A DNA stretch of 64,000 nt from Vibrio sp. UBA2441 (GCA_002342685.1 DDQN01000094.1:1-64000), one strand, 5' to 3'. Shown: positions 49,804 through 59,622, counted from the first letter of the stretch. The notes: generated from the letters alone by a model not told the origin. Made by a program: numbers and translations.

Positions 49804-51276
49804 ATGAAACCTTCACTACAACTCAAGCTAGGTCAACAGTTAGCCATGACACCTCAACTGCAACAAGCAATACGGTTGTTGCAGTTGTCGACTCTGGATC
49901 TCCAGCAAGAGATTCAAGAAGCCCTTGAATCTAATCCTTTGCTGGATGTAGATGAAGGTCAGGAAGAAACAAATACTTCAGAAGACGCCGCAAAAGAAAA
50001 AGAACAAATATCCACTGAGGCCACTGCAGACCCTATAGCAGAGCCCGAAGCACCAGACAGCTCTGAGGTAATCGAAAAATCAGAAATATCAGACGATCTG
50101 GAAATAGATGCCTCATGGGATGATGTTTACAGTGCCAACACTGGCAATACAGGTATTGCCCTTGACGATGATATGCCCGTTTATCAAGGCGAAACCACGC
50201 AAAGCTTGCAAGACTATCTTCATTGGCAGTTAGACCTAACTCCATTTTCAGATACTGACCATGCAATCGCGACTGCCATCATTGATGCAGTAGACAACTA
50301 TGGCTACCTGACAGTCTCTGCCGATGACATTCTTGAAAGCGTAGATGATGAAGAAGTTGAACTTGATGAAGTTGAAGCCGTCTTAAAGCGCATACAACAA
50401 TTTGACCCTCTTGGCGTCGCTTCAAGAAATCTGCAAGAATGCCTACTTTTACAATTGGTCACTTTTCCGAAAGAAACACCTTGGTTGGAACAGACAAAAC
50501 TGGTTCTTGAAAATCATATCGATCAACTTGGAAATCGCGATTACAAATTGATCACCAAGGAAAGTAAACTAAAAGAAGCTGAGCTTCGAGAGGTCATGCA
50601 GCTTATTCAGCAACTAGACCCACGTCCAGGCAGTTCAATCACTCCAGATGAAACAGAATATGTCATTCCTGATGTTTCTGTCTTTAAAGACAGAGGTAAA
50701 TGGACGGTAACCATAAACCCAGATAGCGTACCAAGATTAAAAGTGAATCAGCAATATGCTGCGCTAGGAAAAGGCAACAGTTCCGATAGTCAGTTTATTC
50801 GCAGCAACTTGCAGGAAGCAAAGTGGCTAATTAAGAGTCTGGAAAGTAGAAATGAAACACTATTAAAAGTGGCTCGCTGCATCGTTGAACATCAACAAGA
50901 TTTTTTTGAGTATGGTGAAGAAGCCATGAAACCAATGGTTCTGAACGACATTGCTTTGGCTGTAGAAATGCATGAATCCACCATATCTCGCGTTACGACC
51001 CAAAAGTTCATGCATACACCAAGAGGCATTTTTGAACTAAAATATTTCTTCTCTAGCCATGTGAGTACGGATAATGGCGGAGAATGTTCATCAACGGCAA
51101 TTCGGGCATTAATCAAGAAGCTGGTCGCCGCAGAAAATTCTGCCAAGCCATTGAGTGATAGCAAGATTGCTGCATTGTTAGCTGACCAAGGAATTCAGGT
51201 AGCACGACGAACCATTGCAAAGTACCGTGAATCTCTGGGCATTGCTCCATCGAGTCAGCGTAAACGCCTTCTCTAG
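49804..51276 (+). CDS. rpoN: RNA polymerase sigma-54 factor RpoN
   Basis: Alternative sigma factor for -24/-12 promoters that need an enhancer-binding ATPase such as NtrC; in vibrios it controls flagella, nitrogen genes and quorum-sensing RNAs. Glutamine-rich activator-binding N-terminus (LKLGQQLAMTPQLQQAIRLLQLS), an acidic linker (about residues 55-110), core-binding domain, HTH, and the RpoN box ARRTIAKYR at 467-475. 490 aa. Confidence 0.97.
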   Translation: MKPSLQLKLGQQLAMTPQLQQAIRLLQLSTLDLQQEIQEALESNPLLDVDEGQEETNTSEDAAKEKEQISTEATADPIAEPEAPDSSEVIEKSEISDDLEIDASWDDVYSANTGNTGIALDDDMPVYQGETTQSLQDYLHWQLDLTPFSDTDHAIATAIIDAVDNYGYLTVSADDILESVDDEEVELDEVEAVLKRIQQFDPLGVASRNLQECLLLQLVTFPKETPWLEQTKLVLENHIDQLGNRDYKLITKESKLKEAELREVMQLIQQLDPRPGSSITPDETEYVIPDVSVFKDRGKWTVTINPDSVPRLKVNQQYAALGKGNSSDSQFIRSNLQEAKWLIKSLESRNETLLKVARCIVEHQQDFFEYGEEAMKPMVLNDIALAVEMHESTISRVTTQKFMHTPRGIFELKYFFSSHVSTDNGGECSSTAIRALIKKLVAAENSAKPLSDSKIAALLADQGIQVARRTIAKYRESLGIAPSSQRKRLL

Positions 51277-51297
51277 GCCGCAATAAAAGGAAAGTCT

Positions 51298-51585
51298 ATG
51301 CAAATCAATATTAAAGGGCATCACGTTGATCTTACCGATTCAATGCAAGACTACGTTCATACAAAGTTCCAAAAACTAGAACGATTTTTTGAACATATCA
51401 ATCATGTTCATGTGGTATTACGTGTAGAAAAAGTGTTACATATTGCAGAAGCGACCCTTCATGTTAATCATGGGGACATACATGCAACCGCTGATGAAGA
51501 AAACATGTACGCAGCAATAGACTCTTTAGTTGATAAGCTGGTGCGACAATTAAACAAACATAAAGAAAAACTCAGTAGTCATTAA
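51298..51585 (+). CDS. hpf: Ribosome hibernation promoting factor
   Basis: Short-form HPF/YfiA protein (95 aa) that binds the 30S subunit and promotes inactive 100S dimers in stationary phase. Family start INIKGHHVDLTDSMQDYVHTKFQKLERFF. Downstream of rpoN in the standard order. Confidence 0.94.
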   Translation: MQINIKGHHVDLTDSMQDYVHTKFQKLERFFEHINHVHVVLRVEKVLHIAEATLHVNHGDIHATADEENMYAAIDSLVDKLVRQLNKHKEKLSSH

Positions 51586-51587
51586 CC

Positions 51588-52034
51588 ATGCAAATTAACG
51601 AAGTACTTTCATTGGACTGCACTAAAAGTGCGGTCCAGTGTTCAAGTAAAAAACGAGCCTTAGAGCTTATCAGTCAAATTGCCGCAGAGCACACCGGACA
51701 GAGTTCTAATGAACTGTTTGAATGCATGCTCAATCGAGAAAAAATGGGAAGCACTGGTATTGGTAATGGTATCGCTATCCCACATGCCAGAATGTACTCG
51801 TGCGATGAAGCCGTGGCAATATTGCTGCAATGTGAAGAGCCGATTGAATTCGATGCTATCGATCACCGCCCCGTAGACCTGTTATTCGCACTTTTAGTGC
51901 CAGATGCTCAATGCAAAGAGCACCTAAAAACACTCGCTTCGATGGCAGAAAGACTAAATAATAAACAAGTGTTAAAACAGCTGAGAAACGCCCAAAGCGA
52001 TCAAGAGCTGTATGACATAATGATAGAAAAATAA
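51588..52034 (+). CDS. ptsN: Nitrogen PTS EIIA component PtsN
   Basis: EIIA-Ntr phosphocarrier with regulatory roles in potassium and nitrogen balance. The phosphorylated His66 lies in GIGNGIAIPHAR. 148 aa. It starts 2 bp after hpf; its stop overlaps the rapZ start (TAATG). Confidence 0.95.
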   Translation: MQINEVLSLDCTKSAVQCSSKKRALELISQIAAEHTGQSSNELFECMLNREKMGSTGIGNGIAIPHARMYSCDEAVAILLQCEEPIEFDAIDHRPVDLLFALLVPDAQCKEHLKTLASMAERLNNKQVLKQLRNAQSDQELYDIMIEK

Positions 52035-52924
52035 TGAAGCCAACTCGCTCATTTGAAGACAATACTCACCTTGTCATCATTAGCGGACAGTCGGGTGCAG
52101 GAAAAAGTGTTGCGCTACGAGTCCTCGAGGATCTCGGCTATTACTGTGTCGATAACCTGCCCGTTATACTACTTGACCAGTTTGTTAAAACTGTCAGTGA
52201 ACGCAACCAAAATGTTGCGGTCAGTGTTGATATACGTAACCTGCCTAACAATCCAGAGTTAGTAACCAATGCACTCGCTCAGCTCAGAGCGCAAACTAAT
52301 CTTACCCTGTTCTTTTTTGATGCTAGCCAAGAGACGTTACTCAAACGCTACAGCGAAACCCGTCGGATTCATCCATTATCATTAAATGAAGACAAGCTAT
52401 CTCTTGATCAAGCCATTGCTAAAGAAAAACAGCAGTTGGCTTATCTGAAAGAGCTCTCTGACCTGATTATCGATAGTAGCGGTCAATCGATCCACGATTT
52501 AAGCGAATTGATTCGGATGCGTATCCAAGGTAGTGAAAGTCAGAGCTTAGTTATGGTTTTTGAGTCGTTTGGCTTTAAATATGGTACCCCAAGCGATGCA
52601 GACTATGTATTTGACGTCCGCTTTCTCCCCAATCCACATTGGGAGCCTGCACTTAGGCCACTCACCGGACTCGATCAACCAATTATTGATTTTCTTGAAT
52701 CTCAAAGCTGCGTCAATGAATTAAGAGCTGATATTCAGGCGTATATAGAAAAATGGTTGCCTCTTTTAGAAAAAAATAATCGTAGCTACCTAACTGTTGC
52801 CATTGGTTGCACTGGTGGAAAACATCGTTCAGTTTACCTTACACAGAAGCTGGGAGATATTTTCAAATCTCAAGGCCAACAAGTACAAATTAGACATACC
52901 TGCCTGGAAAAGTATCACGCATAG
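52034..52924 (+). CDS. rapZ: RNase adapter protein RapZ
   Basis: Nucleotide-binding protein that in E. coli delivers the GlmZ small RNA to RNase E in response to glucosamine-6-phosphate. P-loop GQSGAGKS at residues 18-25 and the C-terminal IGCTGGKHRSVYLTQKL block. 296 aa. Confidence 0.95.
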   Translation: MKPTRSFEDNTHLVIISGQSGAGKSVALRVLEDLGYYCVDNLPVILLDQFVKTVSERNQNVAVSVDIRNLPNNPELVTNALAQLRAQTNLTLFFFDASQETLLKRYSETRRIHPLSLNEDKLSLDQAIAKEKQQLAYLKELSDLIIDSSGQSIHDLSELIRMRIQGSESQSLVMVFESFGFKYGTPSDADYVFDVRFLPNPHWEPALRPLTGLDQPIIDFLESQSCVNELRADIQAYIEKWLPLLEKNNRSYLTVAIGCTGGKHRSVYLTQKLGDIFKSQGQQVQIRHTCLEKYHA

Positions 52925-52949
52925 CTATCAACATTGAAGGATTACAGTA

Positions 52950-53225
52950 ATGGAATGCAGTAAGAAAGTTCTTATTCAAAATCGACTGGGGTTACACGCT
53001 CGTGCAGCAGTAAAACTGGTCGAACTTGCTCAGAGCTACGACGCCTCCATTACTGTTTCAAATGAAGACAACAAAGCCATGTCTGCCGATAGCGTTATGG
53101 GGCTCATCATGCTCGAGTCAAGCCAAGGGCAATATGTAACCGTCACTTGTGACGGCACTGAAGCCAATATAGCTTTAGAGGCCGTATGTGAGTTGATTGA
53201 ATCAAAATTCGAAGAAGATGAATAA
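52950..53225 (+). CDS. ptsO: Nitrogen PTS phosphocarrier NPr
   Basis: HPr-like protein that passes phosphate from PtsP to PtsN. The phosphorylated histidine is His16 in NRLGLHARAAVKLV. 91 aa. Last gene of the rpoN operon. Confidence 0.94.
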   Translation: MECSKKVLIQNRLGLHARAAVKLVELAQSYDASITVSNEDNKAMSADSVMGLIMLESSQGQYVTVTCDGTEANIALEAVCELIESKFEEDE

Positions 53226-53382
53226 GAGCACAATGATAAATAGTGTTGCTCTTTTAACCAAATACTTATCTAAATAGCAATTCAGTCTCAAAAAAATTCC
53301 TTTCCGTCATAAGATCTTATTAAATAAGGCTTAAAATTAAGTTAATATTCGAAACAATAAATCTTTCAAATCGGAGGAGAGA

Positions 53383-54750
53383 ATGCCGGAGCTTCAACAA
53401 GAACTCGATCAAGCTCAACAAGCTCATCAGACCCTCCAAGAGGTTAGCGACGCTTTAGATAAAGGCCGGTTTGTCCATGTACGACGTCAGTTACAAGACA
53501 TGGAACCGGAAGATATTGCTCACCTGCTTGAAGCCTCTCCCCGTAAAGCTCGTGATGTGCTTTGGCAACTCACGGACCCAGAAGATTACGGTGATATTCT
53601 TGATGAATTAAACGAAGACGTTAAAGATGGTTTAGTCTCTAAAATGGCCCCAGAGAAGCTTGTAGAAGCGACTGAGGGTATGGATACCGATGACTTAGCC
53701 TACGTACTTAGAAGCCTTCCCGATGATGTATCCCGTGAAATACTGGCACAAATGGATATCGCGGATCGCCTAAGAGTCGAAACTGCACTTTCTTATCCGG
53801 AAGATACTGCCGGTAGTATCATGAATACCGATGTAACAACCATCCGAAGTGATGTCGATGTCGACGTTGTTTTGCGTTATCTTCGAATGAAAGGCGAGCT
53901 ACCAGATGTTACGGATGCTTTGTATGTTATCGATGATGAAAGCCGCCTTATTGGCCACCTGTCGTTAACAACATTGATCACCACCCAACCTGACATTCAA
54001 GTCAGCGAGGTAATGGACGATGCCGATGAAGCGATACCAGTAGACACCAGTGACTCTGACGTTGCCAGCTTGTTTGAACGCCGAGACTGGGTATCCGCTC
54101 CTGTTGTTGATGAAAACCAACATCTGGTTGGTCGTATCACTATCGATGATGTTGTCGATATTATTCGTGAAGATGCTGAGCACTCCATGATGAGTTTAGC
54201 GGGTATGGATGATGACGAAGATACCTTTGCTCCTGTATTTAAATCTGCTCGCCGAAGAAGTATCTGGCTAGGTGCTAACGTTCTTGCTGCCCTCGCAGCT
54301 GCTTCTGTGTCCAATATGTTTGAAGCGACTCTTGATCAAATGGCGGCCATTGCTGTATTGATGACGATAGTGCCTTCTATGGGTGGCGTTGCGGGAAATC
54401 AGACCGTCGCTCTAGTGATTAGAGGATTGGCTGTTGGTCATATCGGTGACAGTAACAAACGAGAACTACTACTCAAAGAGGCGGCTATCGGTTTTCTGAA
54501 TGGCATTCTATGGGCACTTATTATTGGTGGCATTGTTGTGGTATGGAAAGATAATTGGCTATTAGGCGGTATTATTTCCGCTGCCATGTTAACCAACCTA
54601 CTGGTCGCTGGCATTGCTGGGGTGACTATTCCGATAATGCTCAAAAAAATGAAGATCGATCCCGCACTGGCCGGAGGAATGGCATTAACGACGGTTACTG
54701 ATGTTATTGGCCTCTCCGTCTTCCTTGGCTTGGCGACTATTTTAATTTAA
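53383..54750 (+). CDS. mgtE: Magnesium transporter MgtE
   Basis: Mg2+ channel with a cytoplasmic gate. N-terminal superhelical domain (residues about 35-130: MEPEDIAHLLEASP repeats), two CBS domains (about 135-260), then a five-helix pore (about 285-455) with MTIVPSMGGVAGNQTVALVIRG and the C-terminal DPALAGGMALTTVTDVIG. GGAGGAG lies before the ATG. 455 aa. Confidence 0.95.
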   Translation: MPELQQELDQAQQAHQTLQEVSDALDKGRFVHVRRQLQDMEPEDIAHLLEASPRKARDVLWQLTDPEDYGDILDELNEDVKDGLVSKMAPEKLVEATEGMDTDDLAYVLRSLPDDVSREILAQMDIADRLRVETALSYPEDTAGSIMNTDVTTIRSDVDVDVVLRYLRMKGELPDVTDALYVIDDESRLIGHLSLTTLITTQPDIQVSEVMDDADEAIPVDTSDSDVASLFERRDWVSAPVVDENQHLVGRITIDDVVDIIREDAEHSMMSLAGMDDDEDTFAPVFKSARRRSIWLGANVLAALAAASVSNMFEATLDQMAAIAVLMTIVPSMGGVAGNQTVALVIRGLAVGHIGDSNKRELLLKEAAIGFLNGILWALIIGGIVVVWKDNWLLGGIISAAMLTNLLVAGIAGVTIPIMLKKMKIDPALAGGMALTTVTDVIGLSVFLGLATILI

Positions 54751-54770
54751 GAACATAGGGGGCGGGCAAC

Positions 54771-54832
54771 GGGTTATGGGTTATGGGTTATGGGTTATGG
54801 GTTATGGGTTATGGGTTATGGGTTATGGGTTA
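54771..54832. repeat. Heptanucleotide tandem repeat (GGGTTAT)
   Basis: Eight perfect GGGTTAT units plus a six-base partial unit, starting 20 bp after mgtE. The same heptamer occurs three times at 57254-57274 and, inverted, near 12957. Such perfect arrays are prone to slippage. No coding frame crosses it. Confidence 0.95.
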
Positions 54833-55165
54833 AAAGATAATCGGTTATGGGATGACCTGTCACCATAACCCGATTACAACCAAAGTCCGTCATTCTGAAA
54901 TCGAAGAATGAGATATCCAGAATCTAATATAAGTGATGGGTTAAAAAGATAATCACTTGTGGGATGAGCAATCACCGTAATCCGGTTACAACTAAAGTCC
55001 GTCATTCTGGAATCGAAGAATGAGATATCCAGAATCTAATATAAGTGATGGGTTAAAAAGATAATCACTTGTGGGATGAGCAATCACCGTAATCCGGTTA
55101 CAACCAAAGTCCGTCATTCTGGAATCGAAGAATGAGATATCCAGATTCTAATATAGGTGACGGGT
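54833..55165. repeat. Three tandem copies of a 112-bp repeat
   Basis: The landmark GTCCGTCATTCTG begins at 54885, 54997 and 55109, an exact 112-bp period. Copies 2 and 3 are almost identical, and the first half of copy 1 is diverged. Inside each unit ATTCTGGA pairs with TCCAGAAT, CATTCT with AGAATG, and AAGTGAT with ATCACTT, so it can fold into hairpins. The remainder to 55255 (CCCATCACCCATCACCGG-like) is a degenerate continuation. The whole 54751-55255 gap between convergent mgtE and pmbA has no gene. Confidence 0.93.
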
Positions 55166-55255
55166 TAAAGGATCATCAGTTATGGGTTAGCTGGTCAGCG
55201 TAAACACCGTAATCCCATCACCCATCACCGGTAATCCCGTTCACCTATAATATGT

Positions 55256-56605
55256 TTACGCGCCTGCGACCTTCATTGATTCGATTAAAATTGAACCTGT
55301 CTGGATCTGAGAGCGGGTTTCGATGTCGGTTCCGATAGCCACTATTCGCTTGAATATATCGGTAAGGTTACCCGCTATTGTCACTTCAGATACTGGATAT
55401 TGAATCACACCGTTCTCAACCCAAAAACCTGCGGCACCACGAGAATAATCACCAGTAACGACATTAACACCCTGCCCCATTAGCTCTGTCACTAAAAAGC
55501 CTGTTCCTAACTCTCTTAACATGGCATCGAAATCTTGCCCGGTAGAGTCAACATACCAATTGTGTATTCCACCAGCATGACCTGTAGGAGACATATTTAG
55601 TTTTCTCGCCGAGTAGCTGGTTAACAGATAACTAGACAGCACGCCGTCAGTAATAATCTGGCGATCCTGAGTATAGACCCCTTCACTATCAAAAGGACTC
55701 GATGCCAATCCTCTCAGTACGTGTGGTTTCTCTTGAATATTAAACCACTCAGGGAAGATCTGATTGCCCAACTGATCAAGTAAAAATGACGATTTCCGGT
55801 AAAGGTTACCGCCGCTTATTGCCATCACTAAATGTCCGACCAAACCAGTCGCAACATCTGCAGCAAACATAATGGGATACTCTCCTGTAGACAATTTCTG
55901 AGCGTCTAAGCGAGATATGGTTTTTTCCGCCGCTTCCAAACCTACTTTTTCAGGTGTCCACAAATCGTCGATATGGCGAGAAACGGTATAGCTATAGTCT
56001 CTCTCCATAACACCATTTTGACCTTCGCCAATAACCACACAGCTAACGCTATGGCGGCTTGACGGATAACTCGCCAAAAGACCATGGCTATTGCCATACA
56101 CCTTCACTCCATAATGGCTATCGTAACTTGCACCATCACTCTGTTTTATTTTGTCACTGTACTCAAGGGCTGCTTTCTCAGCTGCAATGGCAATTTTAGC
56201 GGCATGATCGGGTTCTGGCTCATCAGGATGAAACAGATCTAAATCAGGAATGTTTTTAACCATGTACTCTTTCGGTGCGGGACCTGAAAAAGGATCTTCA
56301 GAAGTATATTTGGCAATATCCAGCGCCGCTTCTACGGTTTGTTGAATGGCACTTTCACTTAAGTCTGAAGTGGATGCACTGCCTTTTCTCTGGCCACGAT
56401 AAACCGTAATGCCAAGAGCGCCATCACTATTAAATTCAACGTTTTCTACTTCACACATGCGAGTAGAAACACTTAAACCCGTCGTCTTGGTGATAGCAAC
56501 TTCTGCCGCATCAGCGGTTCCAGTAGCAAGCTTAAGCGCTTTCTCAACTGCAGCTTCCAACTCCACTCTCTGTTGAGCAATTTGTTGTATTACATCCATA
56601 GCCAT
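55256..56605 (-). CDS. pmbA: TldD/PmbA family metalloprotease PmbA (TldE)
   Basis: Partner of TldD in a heterodimeric zinc peptidase that degrades unfolded peptides and matures microcin-type products; PmbA lacks the metal-binding motif. Family features include the AATGTADAAEVAITKTTGLSVSTR-like N-terminus and the GHAGGIHNWYV and FLVTELMGQGVNVVTGDYSRGAAGFWVENG blocks. 449 aa. tldD is 0.7 kb upstream on the same strand, separated by yjgA on the other strand. Confidence 0.94.
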   Translation of the reverse strand: MAMDVIQQIAQQRVELEAAVEKALKLATGTADAAEVAITKTTGLSVSTRMCEVENVEFNSDGALGITVYRGQRKGSASTSDLSESAIQQTVEAALDIAKYTSEDPFSGPAPKEYMVKNIPDLDLFHPDEPEPDHAAKIAIAAEKAALEYSDKIKQSDGASYDSHYGVKVYGNSHGLLASYPSSRHSVSCVVIGEGQNGVMERDYSYTVSRHIDDLWTPEKVGLEAAEKTISRLDAQKLSTGEYPIMFAADVATGLVGHLVMAISGGNLYRKSSFLLDQLGNQIFPEWFNIQEKPHVLRGLASSPFDSEGVYTQDRQIITDGVLSSYLLTSYSARKLNMSPTGHAGGIHNWYVDSTGQDFDAMLRELGTGFLVTELMGQGVNVVTGDYSRGAAGFWVENGVIQYPVSEVTIAGNLTDIFKRIVAIGTDIETRSQIQTGSILIESMKVAGA

Positions 56606-56717
56606 TTCTGATTTATTAAATATATTTCACTTAGAATAACAAGGTTTTCGCATTCTCCCCATAATTCTTGCTAAAATAGTGCAATATCTCTCTAGATAAC
56701 TATGAGAACACAAACAA

Positions 56718-57239
56718 ATGGCAAGAAAAAATCAAAAAGCTCCTTGGGAAGAAGAGGAAGAGATCATCTGGGTAAGTAGAACCGAGATGAAAAATGATAT
56801 GGAAGAGTTGCAAAAATTAGGTGAAGAGTTAGTTAACCTAAAGCCTTCTGTACTGGAAAAATTCCCACTACCTGATGGCCTAAAAGAAGCAATCAAAGAT
56901 GCGCAGCGCTTTAAAAATGAAGCAAAGCGACGTCAACTTCAATACATTGGTAAAGTTATGCGTACCATCGAGCCAGAGCCAATTCAGGCCGCGCTAGATA
57001 AGTACCGTAACAAGCATTCACAAGCCACAGCAGAATTACACAAGCTAGAACAGCTTAGAGACCGTCTAGTGGCTGAAGGAGATGCGGTAATTACTGAAGT
57101 GATGGAATTGTATCCACAAGCGGACAGACAACGCCTTCGCCAACTTTATCTGCAAGCAAACCGTGAAAAGAAAGCGAATAAGCCACCAAAAGCGTATCGT
57201 GAGATCTTTCAGGTGTTGAAAGAGTTAGAGATGGAATAA
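56718..57239 (+). CDS. darP: Ribosome biogenesis factor DarP/YjgA
   Basis: DUF615 protein that helps 50S subunit maturation. The charged, helical 173-residue product contains WVSRTEMKNDMEELQKLGEELV and FPLPDGLKEAIKDAQRFKNEAKRRQLQYIGK, typical of the family. Divergent from pmbA, with about 110 bp between. Confidence 0.93.
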   Translation: MARKNQKAPWEEEEEIIWVSRTEMKNDMEELQKLGEELVNLKPSVLEKFPLPDGLKEAIKDAQRFKNEAKRRQLQYIGKVMRTIEPEPIQAALDKYRNKHSQATAELHKLEQLRDRLVAEGDAVITEVMELYPQADRQRLRQLYLQANREKKANKPPKAYREIFQVLKELEME

Positions 57240-57253
57240 CGATCACCGATAAC

Positions 57254-57274
57254 GGGTTATGGGTTATGGGTTAT
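57254..57274. repeat. Three GGGTTAT heptamers after yjgA
   Basis: Three tandem GGGTTAT units in the short gap between the convergent yjgA and tldD genes, followed by a T6 run and an imperfect inverted repeat (ACCGATTATC with GATAACCGGT) that may terminate both genes. Confidence 0.9.
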
Positions 57275-57326
57275 GGTTTTTTACCGATTATCCTGTAATC
57301 CGATAACCGGTAATCCCAAAACCTCT

Positions 57327-58772
57327 TTATTCCGTCCCACCGACGGTGAGCGAGTCTAACTTCAATGTTGGCTGACCAACGCCAACGGGGACGCTTTGAC
57401 CTGCTTTACCACAAACGCCCACACCTTTATCTAACGCAAGGTCGTTGCCTACCATAGATATCTGTTGCATCGCTTCAATTCCAGAACCAATCAGAGTCGC
57501 CCCTTTAACCGGCCTTGTTATTTTTCCATCTTCAATTAAATAGGCTTCTGAAGTAGAAAAAACAAATTTACCTGATGTAATATCTACCTGACCACCACCA
57601 AAGTTAGGTGCATATAAACCTTTCTTAACCGTTGAAATGATCTCAGCTTCAGAATGTTCCCCCGGCAACATGTAGGTATTGGTCATTCTAGGCATAGGTA
57701 AATGAGCATAAGATTCTCTACGGCCGTTACCTGTTGGTGCCACACCCATTAAGCGTGCATTCAATTTATCTTGCATATAGCCTTTTAGAACGCCATTCTC
57801 AATAAGAGTATTGTATTGACCCTTAACGCCTTCATCATCAATATTTATCGAGCCACGACGGTCAACCATAGTACCATCGTCCACAATCGTACATAATTCT
57901 GAGGTTACTTTTTCACCCACTTTTCCAGAGAAGACCGATGACTCTTTACGGTTGAAGTCACCCTCCAGGCCATGACCCACAGCTTCGTGCAATAATACAC
58001 CGGGCCAACCAGCGCCAAGAACAACAGGCATCGCGCCAGCAGGGGCTGCATCAGCCTCAAGATTCACTAAGGCCTGTCTTATCGCCTCATCGGCATAGTA
58101 ATAAGCCACTTGTCGGCCATTTTCATCACCTAAAAATACATCATAACCATAACGGCCGCCGCCACCAGAGCTACCACGCTCTCTGCGGTCGCCTTTCTCC
58201 ACTAAGACACTAATAGATAATCTTACTAAAGGACGAATATCTGCCGCGTAAGTACCGTCGGTCGCAGCCACTAATATCTGTTCATAGACACCGCTAATGC
58301 TAATGGAAACTTCTGTTACTAGTGACTCTTTGGTTCTTATATAGGCATCCAACTCTTTTAGCAGATCAATCTTCTGCTGTTTCTGCAAGCTTTCTAAAGG
58401 ATTTATCCCTTTATAAATATGGTTGTTTGATGTTGGTGTAAACGCTTTTACCTGACCATTTTGTCCTTGCTGTGCAATACCTCGCGCTGCAATCGCACTC
58501 TGTTTCAAGCTATCGAGCTGAATCTGATCCGAATAGGCAAAACCCGTTTTTTCTCCAGTGACAGCTCTGACACCGACACCTCGATCAATATTAAAAGAGC
58601 CGTCCTTAATAATACTGTCTTCCAATACCAGCGATTCATGCCAACTGGACTGAAAGTAGATATCAGCATAATCTATTTGCCGTGTTGCAATTGTTGCCAA
58701 CGTATCTGCGATATCCTGCTCAGTTAAGCCACTTGGAGCCAGTAACTCTTTTTCTACGCAATTAATGGTCAT
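57327..58772 (-). CDS. tldD: Metalloprotease TldD
   Basis: Catalytic subunit of the TldD-TldE peptidase. The zinc motif HExxxH is HEAVGH at residues 262-267, with the later Cys in GVCGKAGQSVPVGVGQPTLKLD. 481 aa, full length. It starts 9 bp after the nitrilase gene, in a yhdP-nit-tldD operon. Confidence 0.95.
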   Translation of the reverse strand: MTINCVEKELLAPSGLTEQDIADTLATIATRQIDYADIYFQSSWHESLVLEDSIIKDGSFNIDRGVGVRAVTGEKTGFAYSDQIQLDSLKQSAIAARGIAQQGQNGQVKAFTPTSNNHIYKGINPLESLQKQQKIDLLKELDAYIRTKESLVTEVSISISGVYEQILVAATDGTYAADIRPLVRLSISVLVEKGDRRERGSSGGGGRYGYDVFLGDENGRQVAYYYADEAIRQALVNLEADAAPAGAMPVVLGAGWPGVLLHEAVGHGLEGDFNRKESSVFSGKVGEKVTSELCTIVDDGTMVDRRGSINIDDEGVKGQYNTLIENGVLKGYMQDKLNARLMGVAPTGNGRRESYAHLPMPRMTNTYMLPGEHSEAEIISTVKKGLYAPNFGGGQVDITSGKFVFSTSEAYLIEDGKITRPVKGATLIGSGIEAMQQISMVGNDLALDKGVGVCGKAGQSVPVGVGQPTLKLDSLTVGGTE

Positions 58773-58781
58773 TGGTAACCT

Positions 58782-59603
58782 TTATTCTGTCTTTAAATGT
58801 GATTGGAAGCGGGCATGAGTTAACAACGGCATGTTTATCCGAACCGAGTTAGTGACTCTATGATCAATTTCATCGTTAATCGTACCAACTTCACCATAAG
58901 TTTGTTGAGTAATTTCGCCCCAGGGGTTAATGATCATTGAGTGTCCCCAGGTTTCTCGTCCACACGGGTGCTTACCTGTTTGTGCGGCAGCAACAACCCA
59001 ACATTGGGTTTCTATCGCCCGAGCCCTTAGCAATGTCTCCCAGTGAGCTTCACCAGTTGTTGCTGTAAAGGCGGCTGGCACCGAAATAATTTGAGCACCT
59101 TTATCTCTCAATAATGAAAACAGATGAGGGAAACGTAAATCATAACAGATAGTAAGTCCTAACTTACCTACCGGTGTATCAACAACGGCCACTGCTTGGC
59201 CAGGAGTAAATACTTCTGATTCCCTGTATCGGCTATGTTGATCATCAACATCCACGTCAAACATATGCAGTTTGTCATAATGGCAAACACGATCACCATC
59301 AGAGTTATACACTAACGTAGTTGTACTGATGCTATCTCCCGACCGAATAGGCATACTGCCTATCACTAACCAAAGTCGGTATTTTCTTGCAAGAGCTGCC
59401 AATGCATCTTGCAGATTGCCTGAACCTAATACTTCCGCATGTTTTTGATAATCACTCTTACTTCCAAAAATAATCGAATTTTCAGGAGTAAGTACTAACT
59501 TAGCACCCTCTTCAGCCAGTTGTTGTAATTGAATATCGATAAATGCTAAGTTTTCTAACGGTTCTGATCCTGAAGTCATTTGGACAATGCCAACACTCTC
59601 CAT
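58782..59603 (-). CDS. Carbon-nitrogen hydrolase (nitrilase superfamily, Nit1-like)
   Basis: Probable amidase of the Nit group, perhaps repairing deaminated glutathione. The catalytic Glu (LTPENS), Lys (YDKLHMFDVD) and Cys (ICYDLRFP) are all present. 273 aa. The gene order yhdP-nit-tldD is conserved in vibrios. The exact substrate is uncertain. Confidence 0.9.
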   Translation of the reverse strand: MESVGIVQMTSGSEPLENLAFIDIQLQQLAEEGAKLVLTPENSIIFGSKSDYQKHAEVLGSGNLQDALAALARKYRLWLVIGSMPIRSGDSISTTTLVYNSDGDRVCHYDKLHMFDVDVDDQHSRYRESEVFTPGQAVAVVDTPVGKLGLTICYDLRFPHLFSLLRDKGAQIISVPAAFTATTGEAHWETLLRARAIETQCWVVAAAQTGKHPCGRETWGHSMIINPWGEITQQTYGEVGTINDEIDHRVTNSVRINMPLLTHARFQSHLKTE

Positions 59604-59622
59604 ATTCTTTCCTTAGTATGAC

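Noticed and set aside
54771..54832. Telomere-like sequence marking a replicon end
   Set aside because: The array is internal, short and between core genes of a circular-chromosome genus; resemblance to eukaryotic telomere repeats is superficial.
54771..55165. CRISPR array
   Set aside because: The heptamers are contiguous without spacers and the 112-bp units are whole tandem repeats; no cas genes are in the window.
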